64,000 bases of DNA from CBDUXT01 sp965371245 (GCA_965371245.1 CBDUXT010000012.1:22499-86498), one strand, 5' to 3'. Counted from the stretch's first letter, positions 16,484-25,688 are shown. A program made the numbers and translations. The notes: a model not told the origin generated them from the sequence alone.

Positions 16484-17713
16484 ATGAAAATAGGCGTTCC
16501 CAAGGAAACCTTCCCCGGCGAGCGGCGGGTTGCACTCGTGCCGGATTCGACGGCGGCTTTGACCAAGCTGGGGCACACGGTCGTGGTCCAGACCGGGGCC
16601 GGTGAGGATGCGGGATACACCGACGACGCCTACGGTCAAAAAGGGGCGACGATTGCCGGCGACCGCGGCGAGGTGTTCGACTCGGCCGACGCCATCGTGC
16701 AGGTTCGCGGCCATGGGGCCAACGCCGATGCCGGTCGCGCCGACCTCTACCTGCTGCGCCCGGATCAGGTCGTCATCGGATCGTTGGACCCTCTCTCCGC
16801 CACCGCCGAGGCCAAAGAGTTGGCCGAGCGAAACGTAATCGCCTTCGCCCTCGAACTGATGCCGCGCATCACCCGTGCCCAGAGCATGGACATTTTGTCG
16901 TCGATGGCCACGATCGCGGGGTACAAGGCTGTCCTGATGGCTGCTGACCATGCGCCGCGCATGTTCCCGATGCTCATGACCGCGGCGGGCACCGTCAGCC
17001 CGGCCCATGTGTTGATTGTGGGCGCGGGCGTGGCCGGTTTGCAGGCCATCGCGACGGCCAAGCGACTTGGCGCGGTGGTCAGCGGATACGACGTTCGTCC
17101 TTCCGTGAAGGAGCAGATCGAGAGCCTGGGCGCTAGGTTCGTCGAGATGGACCTGGAAACCGGCGGCGCTCAGGACGCCGGCGGCTACGCCAAAGACCTG
17201 GGCGAAGACTTCATCAAGAAGCAGCGCGAGCTGATGACCAAGGTCGTCGCCGATAGCCACGTGGTCATTACCACCGCGGCCGTTCCCGGCAAGAAATCAC
17301 CGGTCATCGTGACGGCCGACATGGTCAAAGGAATGATGCCGGGGTCGGTCATTGTCGATCTGGCGGCCGAGCGCGGCGGCAACTGCGAGTTGACCCGTGC
17401 CGACGAGACGGTCGTTGCACACGGCGTGACGATCTTGGGTCCGACGAACTTGTCGAGCACCATCCCCTTCCACGCCAGCCAGATGTTCGCCAAGAACGTG
17501 GTGACCTTCCTGAAGGAACTGACCAAGGACGGTGAGCTGGCGCTGGACATGGACAACGAGGTCCACGCCGGCACACTGCTGACCCGCGGTGGTGAGGTCG
17601 TGCATCCGCGCGTGCGAGAGCTGCTCGGATTGCCGGCGGCTGTAAGCGACAGCGAGCCGGTAGCGCCGGAGCCCGCGGCCGAGCCGTCGGCGATCGAAGA
17701 AAGGAACGCGTGA
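16484..17713 (+). CDS. pntAA: NAD(P) transhydrogenase subunit alpha part 1
   Basis: This is the soluble NAD(H)-binding dI subunit of the proton-translocating transhydrogenase. The start at 16484 (MKIGVPKETFPGERRVALVPD) matches the exact family N-terminus; a longer in-frame start 96 bp upstream is rejected. The protein has 409 residues. The Rossmann motif HVLIVGAGVAGLQAIATAKRLGA and the RQD-loop-like segment near the centre are visible. C-terminal to about residue 375 is an acidic/proline-rich tail (PVAPEPAAEPSAIEE). The stop TGA overlaps the pntAB start by one base (TGATG). The complex in the inner membrane transfers hydride from NADH to NADP+, driven by the proton gradient. The three-gene split matches the Rhodospirillum-type arrangement. 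Confidence 0.96.
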   Translation: MKIGVPKETFPGERRVALVPDSTAALTKLGHTVVVQTGAGEDAGYTDDAYGQKGATIAGDRGEVFDSADAIVQVRGHGANADAGRADLYLLRPDQVVIGSLDPLSATAEAKELAERNVIAFALELMPRITRAQSMDILSSMATIAGYKAVLMAADHAPRMFPMLMTAAGTVSPAHVLIVGAGVAGLQAIATAKRLGAVVSGYDVRPSVKEQIESLGARFVEMDLETGGAQDAGGYAKDLGEDFIKKQRELMTKVVADSHVVITTAAVPGKKSPVIVTADMVKGMMPGSVIVDLAAERGGNCELTRADETVVAHGVTILGPTNLSSTIPFHASQMFAKNVVTFLKELTKDGELALDMDNEVHAGTLLTRGGEVVHPRVRELLGLPAAVSDSEPVAPEPAAEPSAIEERNA

Positions 17714-17997
17714 TGGAAGTCGGTCTCGTGGCACTGTTGACCATCTTCGTCCTGGCGATGTTCGTCGGGTTTGAGATCATCACCAAGGTGCCGCCCACGC
17801 TGCACACCCCGTTGATGTCCGGCTCCAACGCCATCTCAGGGATCACCATCGTCGGGGCGCTGATTGCGGCCGGTGCGGGCGAGAGCCGCCTTTCCACGGT
17901 GCTGGGTTTTGTGGCCGTCCTTCTCGCCACCATTAACGCCGTCGGCGGCTTCGTCGTGTCCCATCGCATGCTGTCGATGTTCAAGAGAAAGAGCTAA
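17713..17997 (+). CDS. pntAB: NAD(P) transhydrogenase subunit alpha part 2
   Basis: This short membrane part of the dII domain has about 94 residues and three transmembrane helices. Family-typical segments are GFEIITKVPPTLHTPLMSGSNAISGI, the helix TIVGALIAAG, and the C-terminal helix GGFVVSHRMLSMFKRK. Together with PntB it forms the proton channel. The ATG at 17713 overlaps the pntAA stop; a GTG one codon earlier is possible. The pntB GTG follows three bases after the stop, so the trio is one operon. Confidence 0.95.
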   Translation: MEVGLVALLTIFVLAMFVGFEIITKVPPTLHTPLMSGSNAISGITIVGALIAAGAGESRLSTVLGFVAVLLATINAVGGFVVSHRMLSMFKRKS

Positions 17998-18000
17998 TCC

Positions 18001-19458
18001 GTGGAAGAATCAACGGCCAAGGTCGTTCAGAACCTCGCTTACCTGGTTGCGTCGGCGATGTTCATCTTCGGTCTCAAGGGGTTGACGCATCCGAGGACCG
18101 CAGTCCGCGGCAACCTGACCGGGTCGGCCGCCATGCTGATCGCCGTGTTGGTGACGCTGTGGGCCATCCCGGACATTCGTTGGGGATGGATCGGTGCCGG
18201 GCTGGGCATCGGGGCGGTCGTTGGCACGATCATGGCACTGAAGGTGCCCATGACCGGCATGCCGCAGATGGTGGCCGTCTTCAACGGCTTCGGCGGCGGT
18301 GCGTCGTTCCTGGTAGCGGGGGCCGAGTTGGCGATGCGCCTGGGCGCCCGGTCTGAAGGCGGGCCAGCGGACGCCGCGGGCTCGCCGCTCGCCTCACAGG
18401 CGGCTGTGGCCATCGCCCTGTCCGGGCTCATCGGCGCGGTCACGCTCTCCGGCAGCCTTGTCGCCTTCGCGAAACTGGCCGAGATGAAGATCGTCTGGCG
18501 CGGCGAGAAGTACTGGATGAGTAGCTCGATCATGCTGCCCGGTCGCCATGCGATAAACATTTTCGTGGCGCTGGCGGCGGTGGCGCTGTGTGTCGCGCTG
18601 GTGACAACGTCGTGGTCGACCTCGTCCTACTGGGTGTTGGTCGCGGTGGCGGCCGTGCTCGGTGTGCTCATTACCCTGCCCATCGGCGGGGCGGACATGC
18701 CGGTGGTGATCGCCCTGTTGAACTCATATTCCGGTCTGGCCGCCTGCGCGACCGGTTTTGCCATCAACAACAACGTGCTCATCATCGCCGGCTCGCTCGT
18801 GGGTGCGTCGGGTCTGATTCTCACAAAAATCATGTGCAAGGCCATGAACCGTTCGCTGGTCAACGTCATCTTTGCGACACTCGGCCCCAGCAAGACCACC
18901 GCCTCGGCTGACGACGTGTATGAAGGCAGGATCAAGTCCACCTCGGCCGACGAGGTCGCCATGCTGCTCGAAGACGCGCAGCGCGTGGTGATCGTTCCGG
19001 GGTATGGGTTGGCCGTCTCGCAGGCGCAACACGTCGTGCGCGACCTGGCGAACTTGCTTGAGCAAAACGGCACGACGGTCGAGTTCGGCATTCATCCCGT
19101 CGCCGGTCGCATGCCCGGCCACATGAATGTGCTGCTAGCCGAGGCCGACATTCCTTACGACAAGCTCATGGAAATGGACGACATCAACGCCGAGATGGCC
19201 ACGGTGGACGTGGCCATCGTGGTCGGTGCCAACGACGTGGTCAACCCGGTCGCGCGGACCGATCCCGATTCACCCATCGCGGGCATGCCGATCATGGACG
19301 TCGATAAGTGCCGCACGGTGGTGGTCATCAAGCGAAGCCTATCGCCCGGCTTCGCGGGCATTCCCAACCCTCTGTTCGCCAACGACAACACGCTGATGTT
19401 CTTCGGTGACGCCAAGAAAGCCTTTTCGGAACTCATCACGGCCGTAAAAGAGGGGTAG
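18001..19458 (+). CDS. pntB: NAD(P) transhydrogenase subunit beta
   Basis: This 485-residue protein starts at GTG 18001. Residues 1-275 hold eight or nine transmembrane helices of the proton channel, with the signature VFNGFGGGASFLVAGAEL and LNSYSGLAACATGF. Residues 305-485 form the NADP(H)-binding dIII domain: VVIVPGYGLAVSQAQHVV, GIHPVAGRMPGHMNVLLAEA, VVVIKRSLSPGFAGIPNPLF. An inserted stretch around residue 120 (RSEGGPADAAGSPLA) is common in non-enteric homologs. It completes pntAA-pntAB-pntB and supplies NADPH at the expense of the proton gradient. No regulatory site is evident upstream. Confidence 0.96.
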   Translation: MEESTAKVVQNLAYLVASAMFIFGLKGLTHPRTAVRGNLTGSAAMLIAVLVTLWAIPDIRWGWIGAGLGIGAVVGTIMALKVPMTGMPQMVAVFNGFGGGASFLVAGAELAMRLGARSEGGPADAAGSPLASQAAVAIALSGLIGAVTLSGSLVAFAKLAEMKIVWRGEKYWMSSSIMLPGRHAINIFVALAAVALCVALVTTSWSTSSYWVLVAVAAVLGVLITLPIGGADMPVVIALLNSYSGLAACATGFAINNNVLIIAGSLVGASGLILTKIMCKAMNRSLVNVIFATLGPSKTTASADDVYEGRIKSTSADEVAMLLEDAQRVVIVPGYGLAVSQAQHVVRDLANLLEQNGTTVEFGIHPVAGRMPGHMNVLLAEADIPYDKLMEMDDINAEMATVDVAIVVGANDVVNPVARTDPDSPIAGMPIMDVDKCRTVVVIKRSLSPGFAGIPNPLFANDNTLMFFGDAKKAFSELITAVKEG

Positions 19459-19547
19459 GGCGCGCCCGAGGGCTTCAGCTCGCGCGGTCTATTGGGACGT
19501 TGTGGCGTTTCGATGTGTCGAGACGCTCCGGCTGACTGTGACGTGCG

Positions 19548-20612
19548 CTAGTTTCGGGAACCGGAGCCTTTGGGTCTTGGCGGCGGCTTCTTCCCACCTT
19601 CAGCATCGTCGTCGTCGCCACGCGCCCGCGTGGGGCTCTTTTCGGCCTCGCGGCTGTCCGCATGACGCTGAATCTGGGCGGTCGTGAGCAAGGCGTGCAA
19701 CCGATCGCCCATCTCCACGGAAAGCCGCATGACAGGTCGGAGAAGCTCTTTCTGCGCCGCGTGGGCCTTGCGAATGCCTGACAGATCGGCGTTGTCGTGC
19801 GCGACCTGTTGATCGGCTCCGATCTGGGCCAACTCCCGCTTTTTTGACGCGGCAAAGGCTTTCGCCTTGAACTTGTACTCCGCAAGGATGGAACGGGCGG
19901 CCGTGATCTGACCCTCGTCCAGCCCGTACTCTTTGATGAACTCCTCCACGAGCGTCGCGAACACGCGCTCGGGGTTGTAGGTCACCCGTTCGGAGAGCAC
20001 GGCCGGCGGCCTGCCTGGGCGGGCGGGCTGGCCCACAAGATTCGGCGGCGGGAAGATCCCTCCGGCGTGCGGCTCGCCTTTTTCCCAGGTCTCAAAGTTC
20101 CCGTCGATCGTGTCGAAGGTTTTGTTCATCTCGCCGAGGTCGAAGTCGTGCATCTTCTTTTGCTCGTCGGTAAGGATATCACGCCAGCGCTCGTTTGCCT
20201 CGAAGATCGCTTCGCGGGCGAGCTTGGCGAGCGGCCGGGCGGCAGCGCCGATGCGCTTGATCTCGTTATGGTCGTCCGGCGGATTGATGCCGATTTGTGT
20301 GGCCAGCAGGTCGCGAATCGCCGGCCACACCGTGTCCTCATGCTCGCTCAGGAAACGGTAGACCTCAGTCTTCATCAGCTTGCGAGTGATCTCGGACTGC
20401 TTGTCGTTGAGGTTGTATCGCGCGGTGATGTTGCGAACCGCCTGCTCCATGATCGCGTCGATGGTGGCGGCGGCCGCCGGCTTTCCTGAACTGAGTTCCT
20501 TGGTGACCTCCTCGGTCGCCTGCGGCGCGGGCGGTTGACCCAAGAGCACCGTAGGGACAAGGAGCACCAGGGTCGCCAAGAGTCCGTAAGCCAGTCTATT
20601 CTTAAACGTCAT
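19548..20612 (-). CDS. Secreted helical protein of unknown function
   Basis: This 354-residue protein starts at ATG 20612 after an AGGA ribosome site. A signal peptide covers residues 1-25 (LAYGLLATLVLLVPTVLLG-QPP). The mature part is helical and charged. Two related-looking sections occur: YNLNDKQSEITRKLMKTEVYRFL near residue 65 and YGLDEGQITAARSILAEYKFKAK near residue 230. Both recall the LTxxQ/periplasmic heavy-metal-sensor-like helical hairpins that respond to stress, but the resemblance is weak. The C-terminus is a basic/proline tail (GGKKPPPRPKG). No neighbour suggests a role. Function unknown. Confidence 0.7.
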   Translation of the reverse strand: MTFKNRLAYGLLATLVLLVPTVLLGQPPAPQATEEVTKELSSGKPAAAATIDAIMEQAVRNITARYNLNDKQSEITRKLMKTEVYRFLSEHEDTVWPAIRDLLATQIGINPPDDHNEIKRIGAAARPLAKLAREAIFEANERWRDILTDEQKKMHDFDLGEMNKTFDTIDGNFETWEKGEPHAGGIFPPPNLVGQPARPGRPPAVLSERVTYNPERVFATLVEEFIKEYGLDEGQITAARSILAEYKFKAKAFAASKKRELAQIGADQQVAHDNADLSGIRKAHAAQKELLRPVMRLSVEMGDRLHALLTTAQIQRHADSREAEKSPTRARGDDDDAEGGKKPPPRPKGSGSRN

Positions 20613-20681
20613 GATCCTGCATCCGGGAACACGTCCACATCCTCGCGGCGCCGATCGCCCCGCATCACATACACCATTAGA

Positions 20682-20687
20682 TTATAA
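20682..20687 (-). promoter_or_regulatory. Candidate -10 element
   Basis: TATAAT on the reverse strand, 70 bp upstream of the secreted-protein start at 20612, in an AT-rich patch unusual for this region. No good -35 at 16-18 bp was found. Confidence 0.35.
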
Positions 20688-20813
20688 CAATTCGGAACTG
20701 TCCAGGTTGCATTTACCGCGCGTGCTCGGACGTTTTCGGCCCCCCAAGCCCTCTCCAGGGCCGATTCCCGCAATCCCAGGCGGCGTCCCCCAGCCCCATA
20801 ACCCTGAGGAATA

Positions 20814-22172
20814 CTACATCCGTTCCCGGCCAAACAAACGTCCCGGCCAAGCCAGGAACCGACGCAGGGAGTAACGCAGGCGGTGCCGCCAGAGGCCCTT
20901 CGAAAGCCGCTGCAGCGCCTCGCTGCCGGGGTCGTTCCGCAGAGCGCGCCGGAGGGTCGCTCGCGCGTCTCCCCATTTCGCCAGCTTCAGTTGGCAAACC
21001 GCGGCCGTCAGCATCGCCGCTCCGTAATTGGGCTTGAGTCGGACCGCCTCAAGGCAGTGCCCGAGCGCGGCGGCGTCCTTCGCCTGTTGGAGCAGGCTGA
21101 TTCCGAGCTTGTGTTGCGCCACCGGATCCTCGGCCTCCAGCGCAAGAACCCGGCGGTAGGCATCACTCGCCGATTCCGGCTCATGAAGCGCCATCAGGCA
21201 GTCCCCCAGGAGTGCCCAGACGGCGGCTGAATCCGGATCTTCCTTGACCGCCTTCTCGAAGCGCTTGCGGGCCTCCGGCAACCGCTGAAGTTCGTACAGC
21301 GCCACGCCGCATTTCAGGTCGAATCCGGGGAAGAGTACGTCGGCGGGGCCGGTCGCCTCGACGGCCTCGAAGCAGGCCAACGCCTGCGCCGGCTGGCCCC
21401 GAAGGAGCCATATCCTTCCCAGAGCAAAATGGGACTCGATGTGGTCCGGGTCCAGTTCCAGGATTTGGGCGAACCTGGCGGTCGCCATGGCCAGTTCTCC
21501 TGACTCAAGCGTCAGATCGGCCAATTCGAAAAGAAGGTCGGTGTTGCCCGGGTCGTCGCGGACCTCGCGAAGGAAGTAGTCGCGCGCTTTGTCCGGCTCG
21601 CCTTTGGCCCGGTAGGCGTGCCCGATCTGCCGGTTGACGCCGCCGTAGTCCGGGTCGAGTTCGAGAACCCGTTTCCAACAAAAGATGGCTCGGTCCATCT
21701 GTCCGCGAGCCAGAAGGGAACCACCCAGCCAGAAGAAACAGCTCGGGCAAGATTCGTTGAGTTCTTGCGCTCGATAGAACATCTCCTCGGCCTGGTCGTG
21801 TCTGCCAAGCTCCGCGTAAATGCCGATGCGGTGGCAAAAAGCGGGCTCAAGGTCGGGGTTGGACGCGGCGACCGTCTCGAAGACCGTCAGCGCCTGACTG
21901 AATCGACCCAATCGGCTCAGCAAGGCGCCCAGTTCCACGGCGATGTCGGCGTCGGAGGGCTCGATTTCAAGAGCCGCGTGGAAGGCGTCGGCCGCTTCTT
22001 CCCAGCGTTCGAGCTCCTCAAGGATCATCCCTCGATGAGCGTGCCACCGGGGGTGGTCGGCGTTGATCGAAAGCGCCACATCGATCTCGGCCAGGGCTTC
22101 CTCCCATCGCTGAGACTCAGAGAGTTGTTGGGCCCGTTCGACCCGCTGTTCTGCCTCGAACCAGTCGTTCAT
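20814..22172 (-). CDS. Cytoplasmic TPR-repeat protein
   Basis: This 452-residue protein has no signal peptide. It is built of about eleven tetratricopeptide repeats from residue 8 to 420. Examples are RWEEALAEIDVALSINADHPRW, RFSQALTVFETVAASNPDLEPAF, QMDRAIFCWKRVLELDPDY and DARATLRRALRNDPGS. The C-terminal 30 residues are basic and aromatic (LWRHRLRYSLRRFLAWPGRL), possibly amphipathic and membrane-touching. One repeat contains CPSCFFW, an isolated CxxC whose meaning is unclear. TPR arrays hold protein complexes together; the partner is unknown. It is not obviously in an operon. Confidence 0.8.
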   Translation of the reverse strand: MNDWFEAEQRVERAQQLSESQRWEEALAEIDVALSINADHPRWHAHRGMILEELERWEEAADAFHAALEIEPSDADIAVELGALLSRLGRFSQALTVFETVAASNPDLEPAFCHRIGIYAELGRHDQAEEMFYRAQELNESCPSCFFWLGGSLLARGQMDRAIFCWKRVLELDPDYGGVNRQIGHAYRAKGEPDKARDYFLREVRDDPGNTDLLFELADLTLESGELAMATARFAQILELDPDHIESHFALGRIWLLRGQPAQALACFEAVEATGPADVLFPGFDLKCGVALYELQRLPEARKRFEKAVKEDPDSAAVWALLGDCLMALHEPESASDAYRRVLALEAEDPVAQHKLGISLLQQAKDAAALGHCLEAVRLKPNYGAAMLTAAVCQLKLAKWGDARATLRRALRNDPGSEALQRLSKGLWRHRLRYSLRRFLAWPGRLFGRERM

Positions 22173-22443
22173 AGCGCACTATGCCCCCGCCTGCAAAGGA
22201 GGTTACCCCACGACTATTCTAGCCCTCTTATCGGACAACGGCAACCACCGATCAAGGCGCCGACGGGACGCGGGACAGAATCGGCGGTGGGCGGTTTCGG
22301 AGCACCGGGGCGCGAGCTTGGCGGGACGCTGGCGCGCGACTCTGGGCTAGCGCATCCGTCCGGCAGCGGGGACAGATTCGGGGTTGTGGCGCTAGGGCAT
22401 CGCCGTTCACGCGGCGGTGGGGGGCAACGGAACGGGGCGGACG

Positions 22444-22596
22444 CTAGTGCATCGTCACGCGTAAACTTGCGGGCTGGGTGGCCCGTGGCTTTAGCCGTGG
22501 GGGACGCGAATCCGGAGACCATTCGAGTCCCCCACCTCTAAAGAGGTGGGCCACCCACCGAGCAAACCCGCAGATTCAAGGTTGACCATACACTAG
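22444..22596. mobile_element. Family B MITE-like element, copy 1 (bordered by CTAG)
   Basis: The 145-bp body (22448-22592) lies between two CTAG tetranucleotides (22444-22447 and 22593-22596). Its ends TGCATCGTCAC and GTTGACCATACA are imperfect inverted repeats. The interior has nested palindromes: GGGTGGCCCGTGGC paired with the far GGGCCACCC, and CCCACCTCT-AAAGAGGTGGG. Related copies are at 23640-23787 and 33785-33934. Its right CTAG contains the stop codon of the thioredoxin gene. The rest of the 22173-22443 gap holds no gene. Confidence 0.8.
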
Positions 22597-23537
22597 TGCG
22601 TGCCCTGGAGGCCTCTCTCCAGCACGGTCAACTGCGAGGACGTGAGCTGCTTGGCCGTCCGCCGCATGACACCCATGAAGTGTTCAATCTCAAAGTCCTC
22701 GGCCGGGAAGCCGCAGTTGCCCTTGGGACCGCGCGAATCGGCGAGCTTCTTCCCGTCGGTGTCGAGGATGACGAAGAAGGGGATGCCGTCGTCGTCGCCC
22801 TTGCCGTACTTCTCGCCCATCGCGGTCCCGCCGGTCATGCGATCGACATCGATCTTCACGGGGACGAAGGCGCTGGTGAACACCTCGGCAATCTCCCGGC
22901 GCTGGAGGTAGGCATCCATGCGCCTGCACCAGCCACACCATGGGGCCGAATAGTGTACGAACACGTTCTTGGATTCCGACTTCGCCCGGCTCAACGCGCG
23001 CGCGAGGGTTTCCTCGGCCGACACCGGCTTGGGTTGCCACTTGGTCAGAAACGCAAGCACCTTCTCGGGGTCGTGATGATCGCCCACCTCGAACGCTTCC
23101 GTCTCTTGGGTGGTAAGCTGCTTGCCGTCGGCATCGAGGACGACGAAAACGGGGAGCCCGTGCCTGATCGGGTTGCCGAGCCTCGTGTTGATCTGTTCGT
23201 TGTGCTGCTTGCCATCGACCGTATCGACGTCGATGAGCACCAACTCGTACTCATACATCAGCTTCCGACTGACGGCCGGGTCGGTCTCGAACAGCTCGTG
23301 CATTTTGTGGCACCAACCGCACCAGTTCGCTCCGAACTGTAGGAGTAGGCGTTTGTTGTCGCGCTTGGCCGCCGACAACGCCTGGGCGATTTGTTTCTCG
23401 CCGTCGGCCTTTGTGTCGTATATGTCGGCTCGCTTCTGTTTCTTGGGAGCCGCATGAACGGTCAGCGGGAAGACGGCGCCCCCGGTCAGCGAAGCCGTCA
23501 ACACGCAGATGAAAAGAGCGTTGTTCCGTCGGGACAT
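22593..23537 (-). CDS. Secreted tandem-thioredoxin protein
   Basis: The ATG at 23537 follows AAGGAAA and begins a signal peptide (FICVLTASLTGGAVFPLTVHA). The 314-residue product contains two thioredoxin-fold (Thioredoxin_7-type) domains. The first is near residues 40-165, with FGANWCGWCHKM. The second is near 180-300, with SAPWCGWCRRM. Both active sites keep WCGWC, so both should be redox-active outside the cytoplasm, probably reducing or isomerising disulfides or handling cytochrome maturation. Each has the cis-Pro loop (GLPVFVVLD and GIPFFVILD). The stop TAG at 22593-22595 coincides with the CTAG border of a family B element, so the original C-terminus may have been trimmed. Another family B copy lies upstream in the opposite orientation. 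Confidence 0.85.
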   Translation of the reverse strand: MSRRNNALFICVLTASLTGGAVFPLTVHAAPKKQKRADIYDTKADGEKQIAQALSAAKRDNKRLLLQFGANWCGWCHKMHELFETDPAVSRKLMYEYELVLIDVDTVDGKQHNEQINTRLGNPIRHGLPVFVVLDADGKQLTTQETEAFEVGDHHDPEKVLAFLTKWQPKPVSAEETLARALSRAKSESKNVFVHYSAPWCGWCRRMDAYLQRREIAEVFTSAFVPVKIDVDRMTGGTAMGEKYGKGDDDGIPFFVILDTDGKKLADSRGPKGNCGFPAEDFEIEHFMGVMRRTAKQLTSSQLTVLERGLQGTH

Positions 23538-23639
23538 CTCGGTTTCCTTTGTGGTCCACTGCCAGCGGTTTCCTCTTGGCAGTATAGCGGAAAGAAGTTC
23601 TGTTTGAATCCAACGAACCGCAAAGACGGCAGTTTCCAA

Positions 23640-23787
23640 CGTACGGTCAACCTTGAATCTGCGGGGCTCGCTCGGTGGGTGGCCCAACTCTTCAGAGGTG
23701 GCGGACTCAAATGGGCGCCGGATTCGCATCCTGCACGGCTAAAGCCCTGGACCCCAACCCGCAAGTCTACGCGTGACGCCGCACTAG
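23640..23787. mobile_element. Family B MITE-like element, copy 2
   Basis: It runs cgtacggtcaaccttgaatc to gcgtgacgccgcactag, inverted relative to copy 1. CTAG is present at the right border only (23784-23787). The paired GGTGGCCC and the ACGGCTAAAGCC core are shared with the other copies. It fills most of the gap upstream of the tandem-thioredoxin gene. Confidence 0.75.
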
Positions 23788-23837
23788 ACCGTGGCATGGT
23801 CTGCGCGGCGCGGGGGAGACCCGGCCTATCTCACGTT

Positions 23838-24980
23838 CTATGGATGCCTGACCGAAGGCGCGGGCTCAGCCCTCAGGCGAAATAGCCAGTCCGCGGCCAC
23901 CGAGCTGCCCGGAGCGAGCCGGAGGACACGCTCGAACGCTTCGATCGCGTCCTTGGTTTGCCCTTGCTCGCCGAGCGCCACGCCGTACGCCTCCAGCAAC
24001 GCTGCGGGCGTGTCGGGCGCCGTCTCATCGACGCCGGTCTTAAGGATCCGCAAGGCCTTACGTTCCGCAACGCGTCCGGCAAGCTGCCCGCGCCGGCGGA
24101 CGTATTCGGCCAACGTCACGTAGTCGGCTGCGGACTTGCTCTTGGCCGCGTTCATCCGCGCCTGGACGATGGAGATCAACAACTGGTATTGCCCATCGAT
24201 GACGGACAGCGCGCCCGAGGCTTGCGGCAACCTATCCGCCTGGGTCACTGCCAGTGCGAGGGCACGCTGACCCTGCTCCAACGCCTCGTCGAACTGCCGA
24301 TCCGCGCGGAGCAACGCGGCCAAGTGCGTACGATACCGGATGGTGTGTCCCTCGTCGCCGGACACGGCGTCGCGGGCGAGCGCGATGGCCTGGACCGTCG
24401 CGCCGAGCTTGGCCGCGCACAGCGATCGCCCGAAGAGAACGGACGCGGCGGTGGGGCTCAAGGCGGCGGCTTTGTCGTAGTTGGACTTGGCCAGGTGCGG
24501 GAACTCCGTTACGAAGAGATCCCCGAGAAGCCGAAAGGCACGCCACTCGGTCCGCCCGGCCGGCGTTTCGACGAATTTTCGAAGTCGGTCGTGCGCGTCG
24601 TTCGAGCGCCCTGTCAGGGCGTCCCGCCAGCCCGTCAGGAAGTACAGCCAAGGGTCGGCGGGGTCGCTTGTCGAGACGATCTCGATCAGCCTGTCCACCT
24701 CGTCCAGGAGTGCCTGTTTTTTGTCAGTGTCAGGTTCGATCTCCAGCCGGTGGAGTGCCTCGCCGGCGAGTCGGCGAGCGTCCTGTGCGCTGATGGCAGG
24801 GGCGTCCGCTTCTTGGGTTTGCGGAGCGGCGCTGCCTTCCGAGGGTGCGTCAGGGGTCTGTGCCAGAAGGCGCAAGGAAGTGAGGGCCGTCAGGGAAACC
24901 ACCAGCCCTGGGATGTATCGCCGAGCCAAGATCAATGCTCCCCAGATCGCCGATCGCGAAACAGACCGTTGCCGGTCCAC
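23838..24980 (-). CDS. Secreted TPR-like protein
   Basis: This protein has about 380 residues. The longest start is a GTG at 24980. A TTG at 24929, eight bases after GGGGAG, would give a more typical signal peptide (MARRYIPGLVVSLTALTSLRLLAQ) and may be the true start. After a linker rich in Ala, Pro and Gln come helical repeats. WLYFLTGWRDALTGRSNDAHDRL, LLGDLFVTEFPHLAKSNYDKAAAL and GEQGQTKDAIEAFERVLRLAPGS are TPR-like. It is predicted to be periplasmic and to act as a scaffold or as a counter of envelope partners. No operon partner is apparent; the C-terminus faces the tandem-thioredoxin gene. Confidence 0.7.
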   Translation of the reverse strand: MDRQRSVSRSAIWGALILARRYIPGLVVSLTALTSLRLLAQTPDAPSEGSAAPQTQEADAPAISAQDARRLAGEALHRLEIEPDTDKKQALLDEVDRLIEIVSTSDPADPWLYFLTGWRDALTGRSNDAHDRLRKFVETPAGRTEWRAFRLLGDLFVTEFPHLAKSNYDKAAALSPTAASVLFGRSLCAAKLGATVQAIALARDAVSGDEGHTIRYRTHLAALLRADRQFDEALEQGQRALALAVTQADRLPQASGALSVIDGQYQLLISIVQARMNAAKSKSAADYVTLAEYVRRRGQLAGRVAERKALRILKTGVDETAPDTPAALLEAYGVALGEQGQTKDAIEAFERVLRLAPGSSVAADWLFRLRAEPAPSVRHP

Positions 24981-25056
24981 CGATGAAGCGCCGGCGGATC
25001 GTACGCCTCGTCCGCAGGGCGACTATAAAGCGCGGGAGCCACATGACAAGCCGATC

Positions 25057-25190
25057 AGTCCGTTGAAAAATGTGGTACCGGCCTCCATCCGTTGTTGTCA
25101 CTGACGCCCATCGCGGGTAGACCGAGATACAGCCTGGTCGCGCCAGCCAAGAGCCGGTGCGACACCAGAGCGCCGGCCTTGTTCAACGGA
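25057..25190. repeat. Family C-like repeat, copy 3 (decayed)
   Basis: The ends TCCGTTGAAAAA (25061-) and TTGTTCAACGGA (-25188) are inverted repeats. The interior retains GGTACCGGC and CGCCGGCC remnants. It lies between fliS and the TPR-like gene. Confidence 0.5.
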
Positions 25191-25214
25191 TTGCTATGGT
25201 TTCGACCCGGCCGG

Positions 25215-25688
25215 CTACGCCTCGATGCTGAATCCGACGGGGGCGCCCTTCCCCTCGGCGTGCTCCGGCTTAGGTTCCACGCCGCCCGTCGTCCCTTCCC
25301 CGTCGTCTTTGAGTTCGTTCACTTTCTCGACAAGGATTTTCCAGGTTTCCCGCTCGATGCGCAACACCCGCACGGCGTCGTCGATCGCCTTCACGTCGCG
25401 CTCGACGCAGGCGTCCACGAGCTTGCGATACAGGAAGTTGTAGGTCGATGCCATCCGTTCGCAAAGCTCTCGGTTGACGTCATAGTTGAGGCCGTTGCGC
25501 ATTTCCAGGACGATTTTTTGGGCCCGCATGAGTGCGTGAAACGATTTCTCGAACTCTTTTTTCTCGATCGCCTCACGTGCCTGTCCCGCGTACCGGATGG
25601 CGCCGTCGTAGAGCATCAGGTGCAACTGCTCCGGGGTGGCCGTCATCACGGCGTTGCGGAGGTATGGGTTTTTCGGCGCTTCGCTCAT
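25215..25688 (-). CDS. fliS: Flagellar secretion chaperone FliS
   Basis: The start ATG at 25688 (MSEAPKNPYLRNAVMTATPEQL) matches the family; a longer frame upstream is rejected. The 157-residue protein shows the FliS pattern: PYLRNAVMTATPEQLHLMLYDGAIRYAGQA, then ALMRAQKIVLEMRNGLN and MASTYNFLYRKLVDAC. FliS is the cytoplasmic export chaperone that binds the C-terminal disordered region of flagellin. The acidic/Gly-rich tail after residue 130 is longer than in E. coli. The gene lies 96 bp downstream of fliD on the same strand, the usual fliD-fliS order. This marks the organism as flagellated. Confidence 0.93.
   Translation of the reverse strand: MSEAPKNPYLRNAVMTATPEQLHLMLYDGAIRYAGQAREAIEKKEFEKSFHALMRAQKIVLEMRNGLNYDVNRELCERMASTYNFLYRKLVDACVERDVKAIDDAVRVLRIERETWKILVEKVNELKDDGEGTTGGVEPKPEHAEGKGAPVGFSIEA

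Noticed and set aside
16169..17260. Reverse-strand frame of more than 360 codons opposite pntAA.
   Set aside because: It is a shadow of the unmistakable transhydrogenase subunit, with unlikely composition and no domain.
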